Of a DNA stretch of 32,505 nucleotides, positions 7,709 to 15,342 are shown one piece after another. Below the pieces are notes generated by a model that saw only the letters and a list, made by a program, of their open reading frames with translations, did no database searches and was not told the origin of the DNA. The translations under genes and the position numbers were made by a program. Each line of letters begins with the position of its first letter. The stretch's first letter is position 1. The stretch is from Xanthobacteraceae bacterium (GTDB lineage Bacteria; Pseudomonadota; Alphaproteobacteria; Rhizobiales; Xanthobacteraceae), in contig JASHOR010000092.1 in assembly GCA_030041005.1 (NCBI GenBank), positions 1 through 32,505 of the forward strand, written 5' to 3'.

Positions 7709-8533
7709 ATGGAGAGAAAGCTCATTCGCTTCTTCCAGCGCCTGCTGGTGCTGGCTTTAGGCGTTTTCAGCGTCTGGCTGATCGTATTCGTCTTTCGACT
7801 GGTCGACCGCAGGCTGCCGTGGATTCTTGCGCTCGCATTCAGTTATGCGATCGCGGCCTATATCATTTTGCCACGCAGCGTTCATTTCGGCCTGAAAATC
7901 CTCCACCGCAAGCGTGTTCCGAGCTACACGCTGACAGGCGACGGATTGCCCGGCGATCCAGTCAATGTCGTGCTTGTCGGCACCCGTCGACAGCTTCAGG
8001 CCGCTTTTACGGCGGTCGGCTGGGCGGAAGCCGATCCGCTCGGTCTGAAAAGCTCCTGGCGCATGGTCCGCGCCTTCGTGCTCAATTCGCCATATCCCGC
8101 GGCACCGTTCAGCACACTTTATCTGTTCGGACGCAAGCAGGATGTCGGTTTCCAGAAGGACATCGATAACAGCCCGCGGAAACGCCACCACATTCGGTTT
8201 TGGGCGCGCAGCCTTTCGCATGAGTCCGAACTGGGAACAGCGAGTTTCTGGCGCAGCGCCACGCCGCCGCGGGCTGACGAGACCGCGCTGTGGGTCGGGG
8301 CCGGAACCAAAGATACGGGCCTGTCATTGACCCGCCTCACATTCCAGATCACTCACGCCACCGATTCCGATGCGAATGCCGAGCGCGACTACATCGTTGC
8401 CCAGCTCCGCGAAAGCGGAGTTGTTGACGAGGTCACCTCCTATCGGGCCGGCGAGCGCCTGCTCGCGGAACACGTCAACCACTACATGACCGACGGCGAG
8501 CTCACCGCGGCAAGGCTCGTCATTGAGTCCTGA
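7709..8533 (+). CDS. LssY C-terminal domain membrane protein
   Basis: This is a 274-aa protein with two N-terminal membrane helices (about 11-31 and 36-54) followed by a soluble domain that resembles the LssY_C family (motif GDGLPGDPVNVVLVGTRRQLQAAF, and a later GRKQDVGFQK segment). The domain was named from a Legionella type I secretion-locus protein and has no established reaction. In many proteins it follows a PAP2 phosphatase or DedA domain; neither is present here, so this is a stand-alone form. The ATG at 7709 is preceded by AAGGTG; TTG 7688 upstream is less likely. It starts 45 bp after the dehydrogenase stop and may be in the same transcript. It converges on the 136-aa gene with only 16 bp between stops. 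Confidence 0.75.
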   Translation: MERKLIRFFQRLLVLALGVFSVWLIVFVFRLVDRRLPWILALAFSYAIAAYIILPRSVHFGLKILHRKRVPSYTLTGDGLPGDPVNVVLVGTRRQLQAAFTAVGWAEADPLGLKSSWRMVRAFVLNSPYPAAPFSTLYLFGRKQDVGFQKDIDNSPRKRHHIRFWARSLSHESELGTASFWRSATPPRADETALWVGAGTKDTGLSLTRLTFQITHATDSDANAERDYIVAQLRESGVVDEVTSYRAGERLLAEHVNHYMTDGELTAARLVIES

Positions 8534-8549
8534 GGCCGCGGCAAGCAGA

Positions 8550-8960
8550 TCAAGTCCGCGCAAAAGCCTTGCGCGCGACTTCCAGTTCCAGGCTAAGCGA
8601 ACGGATCATCAAGAATTTTCCCGACCACATGTTGCGGATCGTCCAGCGGCCCTCGATCTCCGTGTTGTCCCTGTTCAGCGTGCCGTCGTAGAGAATGGGG
8701 CTGCGGTGAAACTCGTCGGGCTGGTCGTAGGTCTTGGTGAACGCGACCGCAAAATTCCGCCGGGATCCGACCAGGTTCGCGTAGAGCGTGATGCCGATGC
8801 CGCCGCCAAGCGTTCCTGGCTCATGAGTCGTGCCGCTGAGCGAGCCACCCGACTCGATCAGTGTCGCCACGAACGAGATGGATCGGCCGTCCGGGTAGGT
8901 ATACAGGCCGTTCCAAATTCCCGTCAGGCTCCGCTCGACGGTGCGACCCTGCCCGGTCAT
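8550..8960 (-). CDS. Conserved-looking 136-aa protein downstream of Rieske oxygenase, unknown
   Basis: I do not recognise a named family. The 136-aa product (start MTGQGRTVE at ATG 8960) appears to be a small all-beta fold: alternating strands such as GIWNGLYTY, SISFVATLIESGG, NFAVAFTKTYD and EIEGRWTI, with a Gly-rich turn near residues 49-58. This layout recalls small lipocalin-like or streptavidin-like barrels. No signal peptide or cysteine cluster is present. It starts only 17 bp after the stop of the Rieske oxygenase gene in the same direction, so the two are almost certainly co-transcribed. It could therefore be an accessory or ligand-binding protein for that enzyme. A longer open frame running upstream to 9455 overlaps the oxygenase gene and is not real. 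Confidence 0.7.
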   Translation of the reverse strand: MTGQGRTVERSLTGIWNGLYTYPDGRSISFVATLIESGGSLSGTTHEPGTLGGGIGITLYANLVGSRRNFAVAFTKTYDQPDEFHRSPILYDGTLNRDNTEIEGRWTIRNMWSGKFLMIRSLSLELEVARKAFART

Positions 8961-8977
8961 GGGCCGCTCCGAGCGCG

Positions 8978-10264
8978 CTAGACTGTCGTCTGCGCCATGC
9001 CGAGCTTGGCCGGATTGAGCGCCTCCTTGGCGCCATCCTTGAACGCCACGTCCGGCGGCAGCACGATCGAACACGAGCGTATCTTCTGATGCGCGGGATC
9101 GACGCCGGGCGGCGTTGTACCCTTCTCCACCAGCGCCTTGGCGGCGCGCATCAGGCGATGTCGCGCCATGATGATGCCGTTGTCCGTCGAGACCAGGTTT
9201 TCCTTGGTACGGTCGCAGATCGGCCCCATGCTTTCCTGCAGCGAGGCGTCCTGCATGGCGAACCCGGCCACGCCGCTGAAGGTCTTGCCGGCTTTCTGCG
9301 CCGTGCGGTCGATCAGATAGTCGTTGTCCTTGTTGGCGAGCGGACGGAAGCCGGCATCGACCTTGCAGTGCACGCCGGCACCATCCTTCATGGCATCGAC
9401 TTCGACCTTGGTCAGCGCGCGAACCGGATGGAAATCGTACGACCAGGCCCAGCAATTCTCGTCATCGATCGGAACCCAGAAATGGCCGTGGACCGGATGA
9501 TCCCCGCGCGGCGGTATCATCGTGAAGCACGGCATCACCCAGGGCGTGACGCGCCAATAATAGTTGCCCTTCTCCGCATTGCGCCGCGCGCCAATAAACA
9601 GCCCGCCGGGCATTTCGACCACTTCGAAATAGGGCTGCATGTCGGAAAGATTGTACTGGTTGCCCTTTGCCCCCTTGAATAACGGATCGGAAGAAAGATC
9701 GCCGCGATGCAAAAACGATACGTGGCTCGAATCGATGCCGCCTTCCATGGCTTGGAGCCAATTGCATTCCTGCAGACGCTTCGACACGAAGGTCTGCTCC
9801 GGCGGCACCATGGTAAATTCCCACTCGGGCAGCGGTGGTTGCCTGTCCGGCGGCCCCATATAGGCCCACAGCACGGCCCCGCGCTTCACCATCGGATAAG
9901 AGGTGAGCTTGATCTTCCGGCAAAAGCCGCTTTCGACGGGCTCGGAGGGAACGTCGATGCACTGGCCGGTCACGTCGTACTTCCAGCCGTGATAGGAGCA
10001 GCGCAATCCGCCCTCTTCGTTGCGTCCGAACCAGAGCGAGACGCCCCGATGCGCGCAGAATTCGTCGATGAGCCCGTAACGCCCTTCGGAATCACGGAAC
10101 GCAAGCAGGCGTTCGGAGAGCAGCTTGACCCGCACCGGCGGGCAGTCGTTCTCCGGCAATTCGTCGGCGAGAAGCGCCGGCAACCAATAGCAGCGGAACA
10201 ATTGCCCCAATGACGTACCGGGGCCCGTCCGCGTGAGCAGCTCGTTCTGTTCTTTTCTGAGCAT
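8978..10264 (-). CDS. Rieske non-haem iron oxygenase, alpha subunit
   Basis: This 428-aa oxygenase subunit resembles phthalate 4,5-dioxygenase and related demethylases. The Rieske [2Fe-2S] site is C70-x-H72 and C89-x2-H92. The mononuclear iron site is D178 with H181 and H186 (D-S-S-H-x4-H). The N-terminal GTSLGQLFRCYWLPAL segment is typical of this subgroup. The start at ATG 10264 has GGAAGAA just upstream on the minus strand; 13 further codons in frame lack support. It needs a reductase; the VanB-type gene at 1960 is the only candidate in the window, so it probably forms a two-component system with it (inference). The reaction, ring dihydroxylation versus O- or N-dealkylation, cannot be decided from sequence alone. 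Confidence 0.92.
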   Translation of the reverse strand: MLRKEQNELLTRTGPGTSLGQLFRCYWLPALLADELPENDCPPVRVKLLSERLLAFRDSEGRYGLIDEFCAHRGVSLWFGRNEEGGLRCSYHGWKYDVTGQCIDVPSEPVESGFCRKIKLTSYPMVKRGAVLWAYMGPPDRQPPLPEWEFTMVPPEQTFVSKRLQECNWLQAMEGGIDSSHVSFLHRGDLSSDPLFKGAKGNQYNLSDMQPYFEVVEMPGGLFIGARRNAEKGNYYWRVTPWVMPCFTMIPPRGDHPVHGHFWVPIDDENCWAWSYDFHPVRALTKVEVDAMKDGAGVHCKVDAGFRPLANKDNDYLIDRTAQKAGKTFSGVAGFAMQDASLQESMGPICDRTKENLVSTDNGIIMARHRLMRAAKALVEKGTTPPGVDPAHQKIRSCSIVLPPDVAFKDGAKEALNPAKLGMAQTTV

Positions 10265-10435
10265 GGTAATTCTTCCGTGGCGGAGTCTGAATTCTACCCT
10301 CAAGAGTAAGGATTTGACCGTGGGGGGGCAAGGCGCGCCTTGGGCAGGCGCGCGACCGAGCTGCAGAGACGGCCATTCGGTTGCTCTGCCCAGCCAATTA
10401 CGCTAAGTCCGCGCCGCGAGATATGGAGACAGATG

Positions 10436-10588
10436 ATGGCCGACCATGGCGAACTCGAATATGCAACCGCGACGGGCAACGATTACGCCAGTCACGAACA
10501 GACATATCGCTCCTTCGTGACGCTCGTGAAGGTCGGAATCGCGTTCGTCGTCGTCGTCCTCATCCTGATGGCGTATTTCCTGGTTTGA
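10436..10588 (+). CDS. aa3-type cytochrome c oxidase subunit IV
   Basis: This is a 50-aa single-helix protein matching the bacterial aa3 oxidase subunit IV family (COX4_pro_2): a soluble N-terminus with EYATATGNDY and EQTYRSF, then one membrane helix rich in valine (VGIAFVVVVLILMAYFLV). The subunit packs on the aa3 cytochrome oxidase core and is not essential for catalysis in characterised species. The ATG at 10436 has GGAGAC at 10425-10430; the ATG three bases earlier is too close. In Rhizobiales it is regularly found away from the cox operon, upstream of pntAA, as here. The 171-bp gap before it, shared with the divergent oxygenase, holds a perfect 14-bp palindrome at 10329-10342 and no clear promoter. 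Confidence 0.88.
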   Translation: MADHGELEYATATGNDYASHEQTYRSFVTLVKVGIAFVVVVLILMAYFLV

Positions 10589-10676
10589 TAATGACACAGT
10601 GCCGGTCGGATCGGCCGATCGCTATGCGGTCCGCTGACGTGTGGCGGCTGCGTAGCCGCCGGCCCTTGGAGGCATC

Positions 10677-11810
10677 ATGAAGGTCGCGGTCCTTGCCGAG
10701 ACGGATGCGGACGAACCGCGGGTCGCCGCCACCCCCGAGACCGTGAAGAAGATAATCGCACTTGGCGCGCAAGTCGCCATCGAGCCGGCCGCCGGCGTGA
10801 AATCCGGCATTCTCGATGCCGATTACGCCGCGGCCGGGGCCACCGTGGCGCCTGATGCCGTCGACGGGGCCGACATCGCCCTCGCGGTCCGGCGTCCGGA
10901 GCGCGCCGCCCTCAGCCGTCTGAAGAAGGGCGCGCTGGTCATCGCCATCATGGACCCGTATGGCCGCGACGACGCGCTGCGCGCCATGGCCGAGGCGGGT
11001 GTCGTGGGCTTTGCCATGGAACTGTTGCCGCGCATTACCCGCGCCCAAGTCATGGACGTGCTTTCCAGCCAGGCGAACCTGGCCGGTTACCGGGCGGTGA
11101 TCGACGCCGCCGCCGAATTCAGCCGGGCATTGCCGATGATGATGACCGCAGCCGGCACCGTGCCCGCGGCCAAGGCGTTCGTCATGGGCGCCGGAGTGGC
11201 TGGCCTGCAGGCGATCGCCACCGCGCGCCGACTCGGCGCTGTCGTCACCGCAACCGACGTACGCCCCGCCGCCAAGGAGCAGGTCGAGAGCCTCGGCGCC
11301 AAATTTGTTGCCGTCGAGGACGAGGAGTTCAAGGCGGCCGAGACCGCTGCCGGCTACGCCAAGGAAATGTCGAAGGAGTATCAGGCCAAGCAGGCGGCGT
11401 TGGTCGCCGAACACATCAAGAAGCAGGACATCGTAATCACCACTGCGCTTATTCCGGGGCGGCCGGCGCCGCGACTCATCTCCAGGTCGATGGTCGAATC
11501 GATGCGGCCGGGTTCGGTGATCGTCGATCTTGCCGTCGAGCGCGGCGGCAATGTCGAAGGGGTCGCGCCCGACGCCGTGACCGAATTGAACGGGGTAAAG
11601 ATCATCGGCTATCGCAATGTTCCCGGCCGACTCGCCGCCACAGCCTCGAGTCTGTACGCCAAGAACCTTTACGCCTTCCTGGAAAATCTCTTCGACAAGA
11701 AAACCAAGGCGCTCGCGGTCAATTGGGATGACGACATCGTCAAGGCCACCGCGCTCACGCGCGACGGCGCCATCGTTCATCCGGCGTTTGCACCGAAGAG
11801 CGCGGCGTGA
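10677..11810 (+). CDS. pntAA: Proton-translocating transhydrogenase, alpha-1 subunit (NAD-binding)
   Basis: This is a 377-aa soluble domain I of the proton-pumping NAD(P) transhydrogenase, which exchanges hydride between NADH and NADP+ using the proton gradient. It shows the alanine-dehydrogenase-like fold: an N-terminal ETDADEPRVAATPETVKK segment, the AYDVL/SSQANLAGYRAVIDAA-type helix near 125-145, a Rossmann motif in FVMGAGVAGLQAIATARRLGA near 170-190, and the GRPAPRLISRSMVESMRPGSVIVDLA stretch near 262-287. A strong GGAGG precedes ATG 10677. It is the first gene of pntAA-pntAB-pntB, the three-polypeptide form usual in alphaproteobacteria. The full-length gene has no defects. Confidence 0.96.
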   Translation: MKVAVLAETDADEPRVAATPETVKKIIALGAQVAIEPAAGVKSGILDADYAAAGATVAPDAVDGADIALAVRRPERAALSRLKKGALVIAIMDPYGRDDALRAMAEAGVVGFAMELLPRITRAQVMDVLSSQANLAGYRAVIDAAAEFSRALPMMMTAAGTVPAAKAFVMGAGVAGLQAIATARRLGAVVTATDVRPAAKEQVESLGAKFVAVEDEEFKAAETAAGYAKEMSKEYQAKQAALVAEHIKKQDIVITTALIPGRPAPRLISRSMVESMRPGSVIVDLAVERGGNVEGVAPDAVTELNGVKIIGYRNVPGRLAATASSLYAKNLYAFLENLFDKKTKALAVNWDDDIVKATALTRDGAIVHPAFAPKSAA

Positions 11811-11825
11811 GGCGGCAAGCTGCTG

Positions 11826-11934
11826 AGAATATTCCCTTCCCCCTCGCAGGGCAGGGTAGATAGGGGCAGGCCGAGGTACCGACACTCAACGTGCCCACCC
11901 CACCCCACCCCCTCCCACAAGGGGGAGGCGAACA
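11826..11934. repeat. Degenerate GC-rich palindromic repeat, pntAA-pntAB spacer
   Basis: The spacer is dominated by C-rich and G-rich tracts that can pair: CCCTTCCCCCTC with GCAGGGCAGGG at its left end and CCCCCTCCCAC with AAGGGGGAGG at its right end. Composition and layout resemble the short palindromic elements scattered through Rhizobiales spacers. It lies within the pnt operon, so it is transcribed and could fold in the mRNA. Confidence 0.5.
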
Positions 11935-11951
11935 GAAAACGGAGACCCGGA

Positions 11952-12338
11952 ATGGTCACTCTTTCGATCCTCGCCCAGGTCAACACCATGGCGGCGGCGG
12001 TGCCTTCCGTACCGGCGGCGGTGAACGGTATAGTCAGCCCGTTAGTATTCCGCTTTTCGATTTTCGTGCTGGCGGTATTCGTCGGCTATTACGTCGTCTG
12101 GTCGGTGACACCGGCGCTGCATACGCCACTGCTGTCGGTAACCAACGCCATTTCCTCCGTCATAGTGGTCGGCGCGCTGCTCGCGGTCGGCGTCGCTTTG
12201 GTCGGCACCGATACCGGTCCAATCTGGGCGCGCGCGCTCGGCTTCGTTGCACTCAGTTTCGCCTCCGTGAATATCTTCGGCGGCTTTTTGGTGACACAGC
12301 GCATGCTCGGCATGTTTCACCGGAAAGACAGGCGATGA
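11952..12338 (+). CDS. pntAB: Proton-translocating transhydrogenase, alpha-2 subunit (membrane)
   Basis: This is the 128-aa membrane part of the alpha subunit (half of domain II). It has an N-terminal periplasmic-facing region and then three or four hydrophobic helices: [20 protein letters not shown], the [16 protein letters not shown] region, and [20 protein letters not shown]. The [18 protein letters not shown] ending is highly typical of PntAB. The ATG at 11952 follows GGAGACCCGGA. It works only with PntAA and PntB in the inner membrane. The 141-bp spacer before it and the 220-bp spacer after it are unusually long for this operon because of repeat sequences. Confidence 0.95.
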   Translation: MVTLSILAQVNTMAAAVPSVPAAVNGIVSPLVFRFSIFVLAVFVGYYVVWSVTPALHTPLLSVTNAISSVIVVGALLAVGVALVGTDTGPIWARALGFVALSFASVNIFGGFLVTQRMLGMFHRKDRR

Positions 12339-12351
12339 TGATGAACGGCGC

Positions 12352-12548
12352 ATCACCCTTCCCCTCTCCCCCGGCGCGAGAGGCAAAGGCTGGCTTCGGC
12401 CGTCGTCCTTTGCCCGTGGAACGCCGATGCAAAGCATCGACTATGGCGCGTGGCGCGCCCGGTGAGGGGGAAGTCGCATCGAAATTGCCGATCCCTCACC
12501 CGGCCCGCAGCTTCGCTGCTCGCCACCTTCTCCCACGAGGGGCAAGAA
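12352..12548. repeat. Degenerate palindromic repeat, pntAB-pntB spacer
   Basis: The segment begins with CCCTTCCCCTCTCCC and ends with TTCTCCCACGAGGGGCA, with internal dyads such as GATGCAAAGCATC and the GGCGCGTGGCGCGCC stretch and a second GGTGAGGGGGA / TCCCTCACC pair. It looks like one or two fused copies of the GC-rich repeat also seen at 11826 and, in coding sequence, near 20787. It separates pntB from its usual close upstream partner. Confidence 0.6.
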
Positions 12549-12558
12549 GAGCATCCCA

Positions 12559-13953
12559 ATGAACGCCGACATCACCGCTCTTCTTTATCTGCTCGCCGCC
12601 GTCCTCTTCATCCTGGCGCTGCGTGGCCTGTCGAATCCGGAGACGAGCCGGCGCGGCAATCTCCTCGGCATGATTGGCATGGCCATCGCCGTTGCCACGA
12701 CGCTCGCCTCGCATCCGCCGGTCGGGTTTTCCGCCTGGGTGCTGATCGTGGTTGCCGTGGCGTTCGGCGGCGGCGCGGGAGCGACGATCGCGCGCCGCGT
12801 GGCGATGACCGCCATGCCGGAACTGATCGCGGGCTTTCATTCGCTCGTCGGCTTGGCCGCCGTGCTTGTGGCCGCAGGCGCCCTTTACGCGCCCAGCGCC
12901 TTCGGCATCGGCACCGTGGGCGCGATCCGCAGCGAAACCCTGATCGAAATGTCGCTGGGTGTCGCCATCGGTGCCCTCACCTTCACCGGCTCGGTGATCG
13001 CTTTCCTGAAGCTCTCCGGCCGCATGAGCGGCAAGCCGATCGTGCTGCCGCTCCGTCACGTCATCAATATGGCGCTGGGGCTCGGCCTTGTCGCTCTGAT
13101 CGTCTGGTTCTTCGAGACGCAGGCTCACATCGGTTTCTGGTCGATTGCTGCGGTGTCGTTCCTGCTCGGCATCCTCATCATCATTCCGATCGGCGGCGCC
13201 GACATGCCGGTCGTGATCTCGATGCTTAATTCGTATTCGGGCTGGGCGGCCGCAGGGGTCGGCTTCACCTTGGAAAACACCGCGCTGATCATCACTGGCG
13301 CGCTGGTCGGCTCTTCCGGTGCGATTCTGTCCTACATCATGTGCAAGGGCATGAACCGCTCGTTCATCTCCGTGATTCTCGGCGGCTTCGGCGGCGAAGT
13401 GGCCGGCCCGGCCGGCGGTGCCGAGCACCGGCCGGTCAAGCTCGGTTCAGCGGAGGACGCCGCCTACATTCTGAAAAATTCCTCGAAGGTCATCATCGTC
13501 CCCGGTTACGGCATGGCGGTGGCGCAGGCGCAGCACGCGTTGCGTGAAATGGCCGACAAGCTCAAGGCCGAAGGGGTCGAGGTCAGATACGCCATTCATC
13601 CCGTGGCCGGCCGCATGCCCGGTCACATGAACGTGCTGCTCGCCGAAGCCAATGTGCCCTACGATGAGGTTTTTGAGCTTGAAAACATCAATTCCGAATT
13701 TGCCCAGGCCGACGTCGCCTACGTGATCGGCGCCAACGACGTAACAAATCCCGCCGCCGAAGAGGATCCGAAGTCGCCGATTTACGGGATGCCGGTTCTG
13801 CAGGTCTGGAAGGCCGGTACTGTGATGTTCAACAAGCGCTCGCTCGCCTCGGGCTATGCCGGCATCGACAATCCGCTGTTCTATCGCGATAACACGATGA
13901 TGCTCCTGGGCGACGCCAAGAAGATGACGGAACAGATCGCCAAGGATGTGTAG
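12559..13953 (+). CDS. pntB: Proton-translocating transhydrogenase, beta subunit
   Basis: This is the complete 464-aa beta subunit. The N-terminal half holds about eight membrane helices (proton channel), with the GGGAGATIARRVAMTAMPELIAGFHSLVGL-type region near 72-100. The C-terminal half is the NADP-binding domain III, with VIIVPGYGMAVAQAQHAL near 313-330, the HPVAGRMPGHMNVLLAEA loop near 350-368, the VIGANDVTNPAAEEDP loop near 392-407 and a KRSLASGYAGIDNPLFY lid. The start at ATG 12559 has only a weak AAGAAGAG upstream, which may reflect the repeat inserted before it. The fit in length and motifs to the alphaproteobacterial family is complete. Confidence 0.96.
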   Translation: MNADITALLYLLAAVLFILALRGLSNPETSRRGNLLGMIGMAIAVATTLASHPPVGFSAWVLIVVAVAFGGGAGATIARRVAMTAMPELIAGFHSLVGLAAVLVAAGALYAPSAFGIGTVGAIRSETLIEMSLGVAIGALTFTGSVIAFLKLSGRMSGKPIVLPLRHVINMALGLGLVALIVWFFETQAHIGFWSIAAVSFLLGILIIIPIGGADMPVVISMLNSYSGWAAAGVGFTLENTALIITGALVGSSGAILSYIMCKGMNRSFISVILGGFGGEVAGPAGGAEHRPVKLGSAEDAAYILKNSSKVIIVPGYGMAVAQAQHALREMADKLKAEGVEVRYAIHPVAGRMPGHMNVLLAEANVPYDEVFELENINSEFAQADVAYVIGANDVTNPAAEEDPKSPIYGMPVLQVWKAGTVMFNKRSLASGYAGIDNPLFYRDNTMMLLGDAKKMTEQIAKDV

Positions 13954-14057
13954 GCGGAAATAGACGGCGCGTACCCACGGCGCGACGAACCGGGGCGACT
14001 TGCACCGGAACGGGCGAAATCCGATGTAACGTTCGGTCGCCCAGAGAACGTCCGGAC

Positions 14058-14540
14058 ATGTCCTCGGAGAACACTCCGCCCAAGCCGCCCGCCCCGCTCC
14101 GCGCCCGCCGCTGGTCTCCGCCACGATCGTCACCGACGAGCAGCACATATCGGCTTCTCGTTCGCCTCCTCGGCATTCCAATACTCGTCGTCGCGGGGGT
14201 GATTTTCTATCGGGGGCTGCGTGCACGTTTGACGCTTCCGGAGTGCGACTCGTCGGCGGCCAAACAGACGCTGGCGCAGGTCCTCAAGGAGCTCAAGCTC
14301 GAGCCGACGCGCTACGCGCCGATCACAACGGTCTCGGCGAGCAAGGATAAGGTCGTGTGCAAGGCCGTGCTGCCGTTGCCCGACGGCGCCAGCGTGGTCG
14401 CGGACTACACCCTCTATTGGCAAGGCGACAAGCCCAACATGCGCTATTCGATCCATCGTCAAGCGGCGAAGAGTTCGTCGCTCTATCGGCTGCGCACAAC
14501 GGGCGCGGGGGGCGCCTACGCCTTGGCGGCCGGCCGATAG
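14058..14540 (+). CDS. Membrane-anchored protein, unknown
   Basis: I do not recognise this 160-aa protein. It has a Pro/Arg/Ser-rich cytoplasmic N-terminus (about 30 residues), one membrane helix at about 32-50 (YRLLVRLLGIPILVVAGVIFY), then about 105 residues likely exposed to the periplasm. Two cysteines (in PECDSS and VVCKAVL) could form a disulfide there. The soluble part alternates strands and helices (KQTLAQVLKELKLEP, KVVCKAVLPLPDGASVVADYTLYW) and ends in a Ser-rich, Ala/Gly-rich tail. The start at 14058 has only a loose GAGAA upstream. The last 25 bp overlap the convergent TetR gene. No functional inference is offered. Confidence 0.7.
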   Translation: MSSENTPPKPPAPLRARRWSPPRSSPTSSTYRLLVRLLGIPILVVAGVIFYRGLRARLTLPECDSSAAKQTLAQVLKELKLEPTRYAPITTVSASKDKVVCKAVLPLPDGASVVADYTLYWQGDKPNMRYSIHRQAAKSSSLYRLRTTGAGGAYALAAGR

Positions 14541-15169
14541 GCCGCAAGGAAGACCGCGACGGCGATGCGCACGCTGCGTTCGACCTGTTCCTCGCTTGGA
14601 GCTGAAGCGAAGTTGAAGACGATCGGCTTGAACAGCATGGCGTGGCTCGATTCCATGAATTGCGCCGCGGCGATCTCGCAATCCTCCATCGCCAGCACGC
14701 CCGCTTTGACCTGCTCTGACAGGTACGTCGCGAGCCGCGCAATGCCGGAAGCGGGCCCGGACTCGTAAAACCTTCGCCCGACTTCCGGCATCCGGTCGGC
14801 TATGGCGATGACGGTCCGAATGGCCGATGCCTTCTCCGGCCGGCAGAGAAATTTGACGTAGGCGATGCCGAGCCGCGTCAATACCGCTGCAACGTCATGA
14901 TCGTTCGGATCGAGATTGAAGATTCCCTCGGCCTGGGCGTCGCATTCCTGCTCGACGATGGCCTCGAACAATTCCTCCTTGTTGGCGAAATAGACGTAGA
15001 GCGTCCCCTTGGAGACTCCGGCGGCGCGGGCAATGTCGTTCATACTGGCGGCATCGAAACCCTGAGACAGGAAGACCTCGCGCGCTCCGTCGATGATCTG
15101 CCGCCGTTTGGCGCTGTCTTCATCGCCGCCGGTCCGCGATTGCCTGTCCCGCACTGGCTGCGCGCTCAT
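14516..15169 (-). CDS. TetR-family repressor of the adjacent efflux operon
   Basis: This is a 217-aa TetR/AcrR regulator. The N-terminal DNA-binding domain runs from about residue 20 to 68, with the helix-turn-helix at 42-62 (SMNDIARAAGVSKGTLYVYF) followed by the usual NKEELF. The C-terminal ligand-binding domain resembles the AefR-like/TetR_C group found with EmrAB- or RND-type pumps. The start at ATG 15169 is set by GAGGAG seven bases upstream; a further 32 in-frame codons run through the operator and are rejected. It is divergent from the HlyD-like gene, and the 173-bp spacer has two matching palindromes positioned on both promoters. It therefore very likely represses both itself and the pump. 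The inducer is unknown. Confidence 0.92.
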   Translation of the reverse strand: MSAQPVRDRQSRTGGDEDSAKRRQIIDGAREVFLSQGFDAASMNDIARAAGVSKGTLYVYFANKEELFEAIVEQECDAQAEGIFNLDPNDHDVAAVLTRLGIAYVKFLCRPEKASAIRTVIAIADRMPEVGRRFYESGPASGIARLATYLSEQVKAGVLAMEDCEIAAAQFMESSHAMLFKPIVFNFASAPSEEQVERSVRIAVAVFLAAYRPAAKA

Positions 15170-15227
15170 GGTTGGGCTCCTCGTTCCCCCTTTAGACCGT
15201 CCCGCGGCCCGTAATTTCTTGACCATC

Positions 15228-15256
15228 AATATAATTTGACCGAACCGTTCGGTCAA
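15228..15256 (-). promoter_or_regulatory. Sigma70-type promoter of the tetR gene
   Basis: On the minus strand TTGACC (15256-15251) and TATATT (15233-15228) are separated by exactly 17 bp. The whole spacer and the -35 lie inside the first operator palindrome, so bound repressor would block polymerase. Confidence 0.7.
15236..15256. promoter_or_regulatory. TetR operator 1
   Basis: A 21-bp dyad with 10-bp perfect arms centred on base 15246; its core is TGACCGAACCGTTCGGTCA. It is the exact reverse complement of the second site at 15288-15306. Perfect dyads of this size beside a divergent tetR gene are typical TetR-family operators. Confidence 0.9.
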
Positions 15257-15258
15257 TA

Positions 15259-15287
15259 TTGACACGGCTATCGTCCGCGATTATTAA
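15259..15287 (+). promoter_or_regulatory. Sigma70-type promoter of the efflux operon
   Basis: TTGACA (15259-15264), a 17-bp spacer and TATTAA (15282-15287) form a near-consensus promoter reading into the HlyD-like gene at 15343. It fits exactly between the two operator palindromes, and its expected start point falls inside operator 2. Confidence 0.75.
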
Positions 15288-15306
15288 TGACCGAACGGTT
15301 CGGTCA
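15288..15306. promoter_or_regulatory. TetR operator 2
   Basis: A perfect 19-bp dyad, TGACCGAACGGTTCGGTCA, centred on base 15297, 51 bp (about five helical turns) from the centre of operator 1. It covers the predicted transcription start of the efflux operon. Confidence 0.9.
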
Positions 15307-15342
15307 ACGATCTAGTCCCGGGGTCGGAAAAGGGAGCGCGGC

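Noticed and set aside
8961-9455. N-terminal extension of the 136-aa gene
   Set aside because: Lies in another frame of the Rieske oxygenase gene and is not protein-like; the ATG at 8960 fits the 17-bp operon gap.
10329-10342. Perfect palindrome CAAGGCGCGCCTTG
   Set aside because: GC-rich 14-bp palindrome in a GC-rich spacer with no promoter beside it; could be chance.
10560-11885. 441-aa open frame on the minus strand
   Set aside because: Antisense to pntAA.
14007-14033. GGAAC-N18-CGTT before the 160-aa membrane protein
   Set aside because: The 18-bp spacer is longer than the 16-17 bp accepted by EcfG, so I do not count it as a stress promoter.
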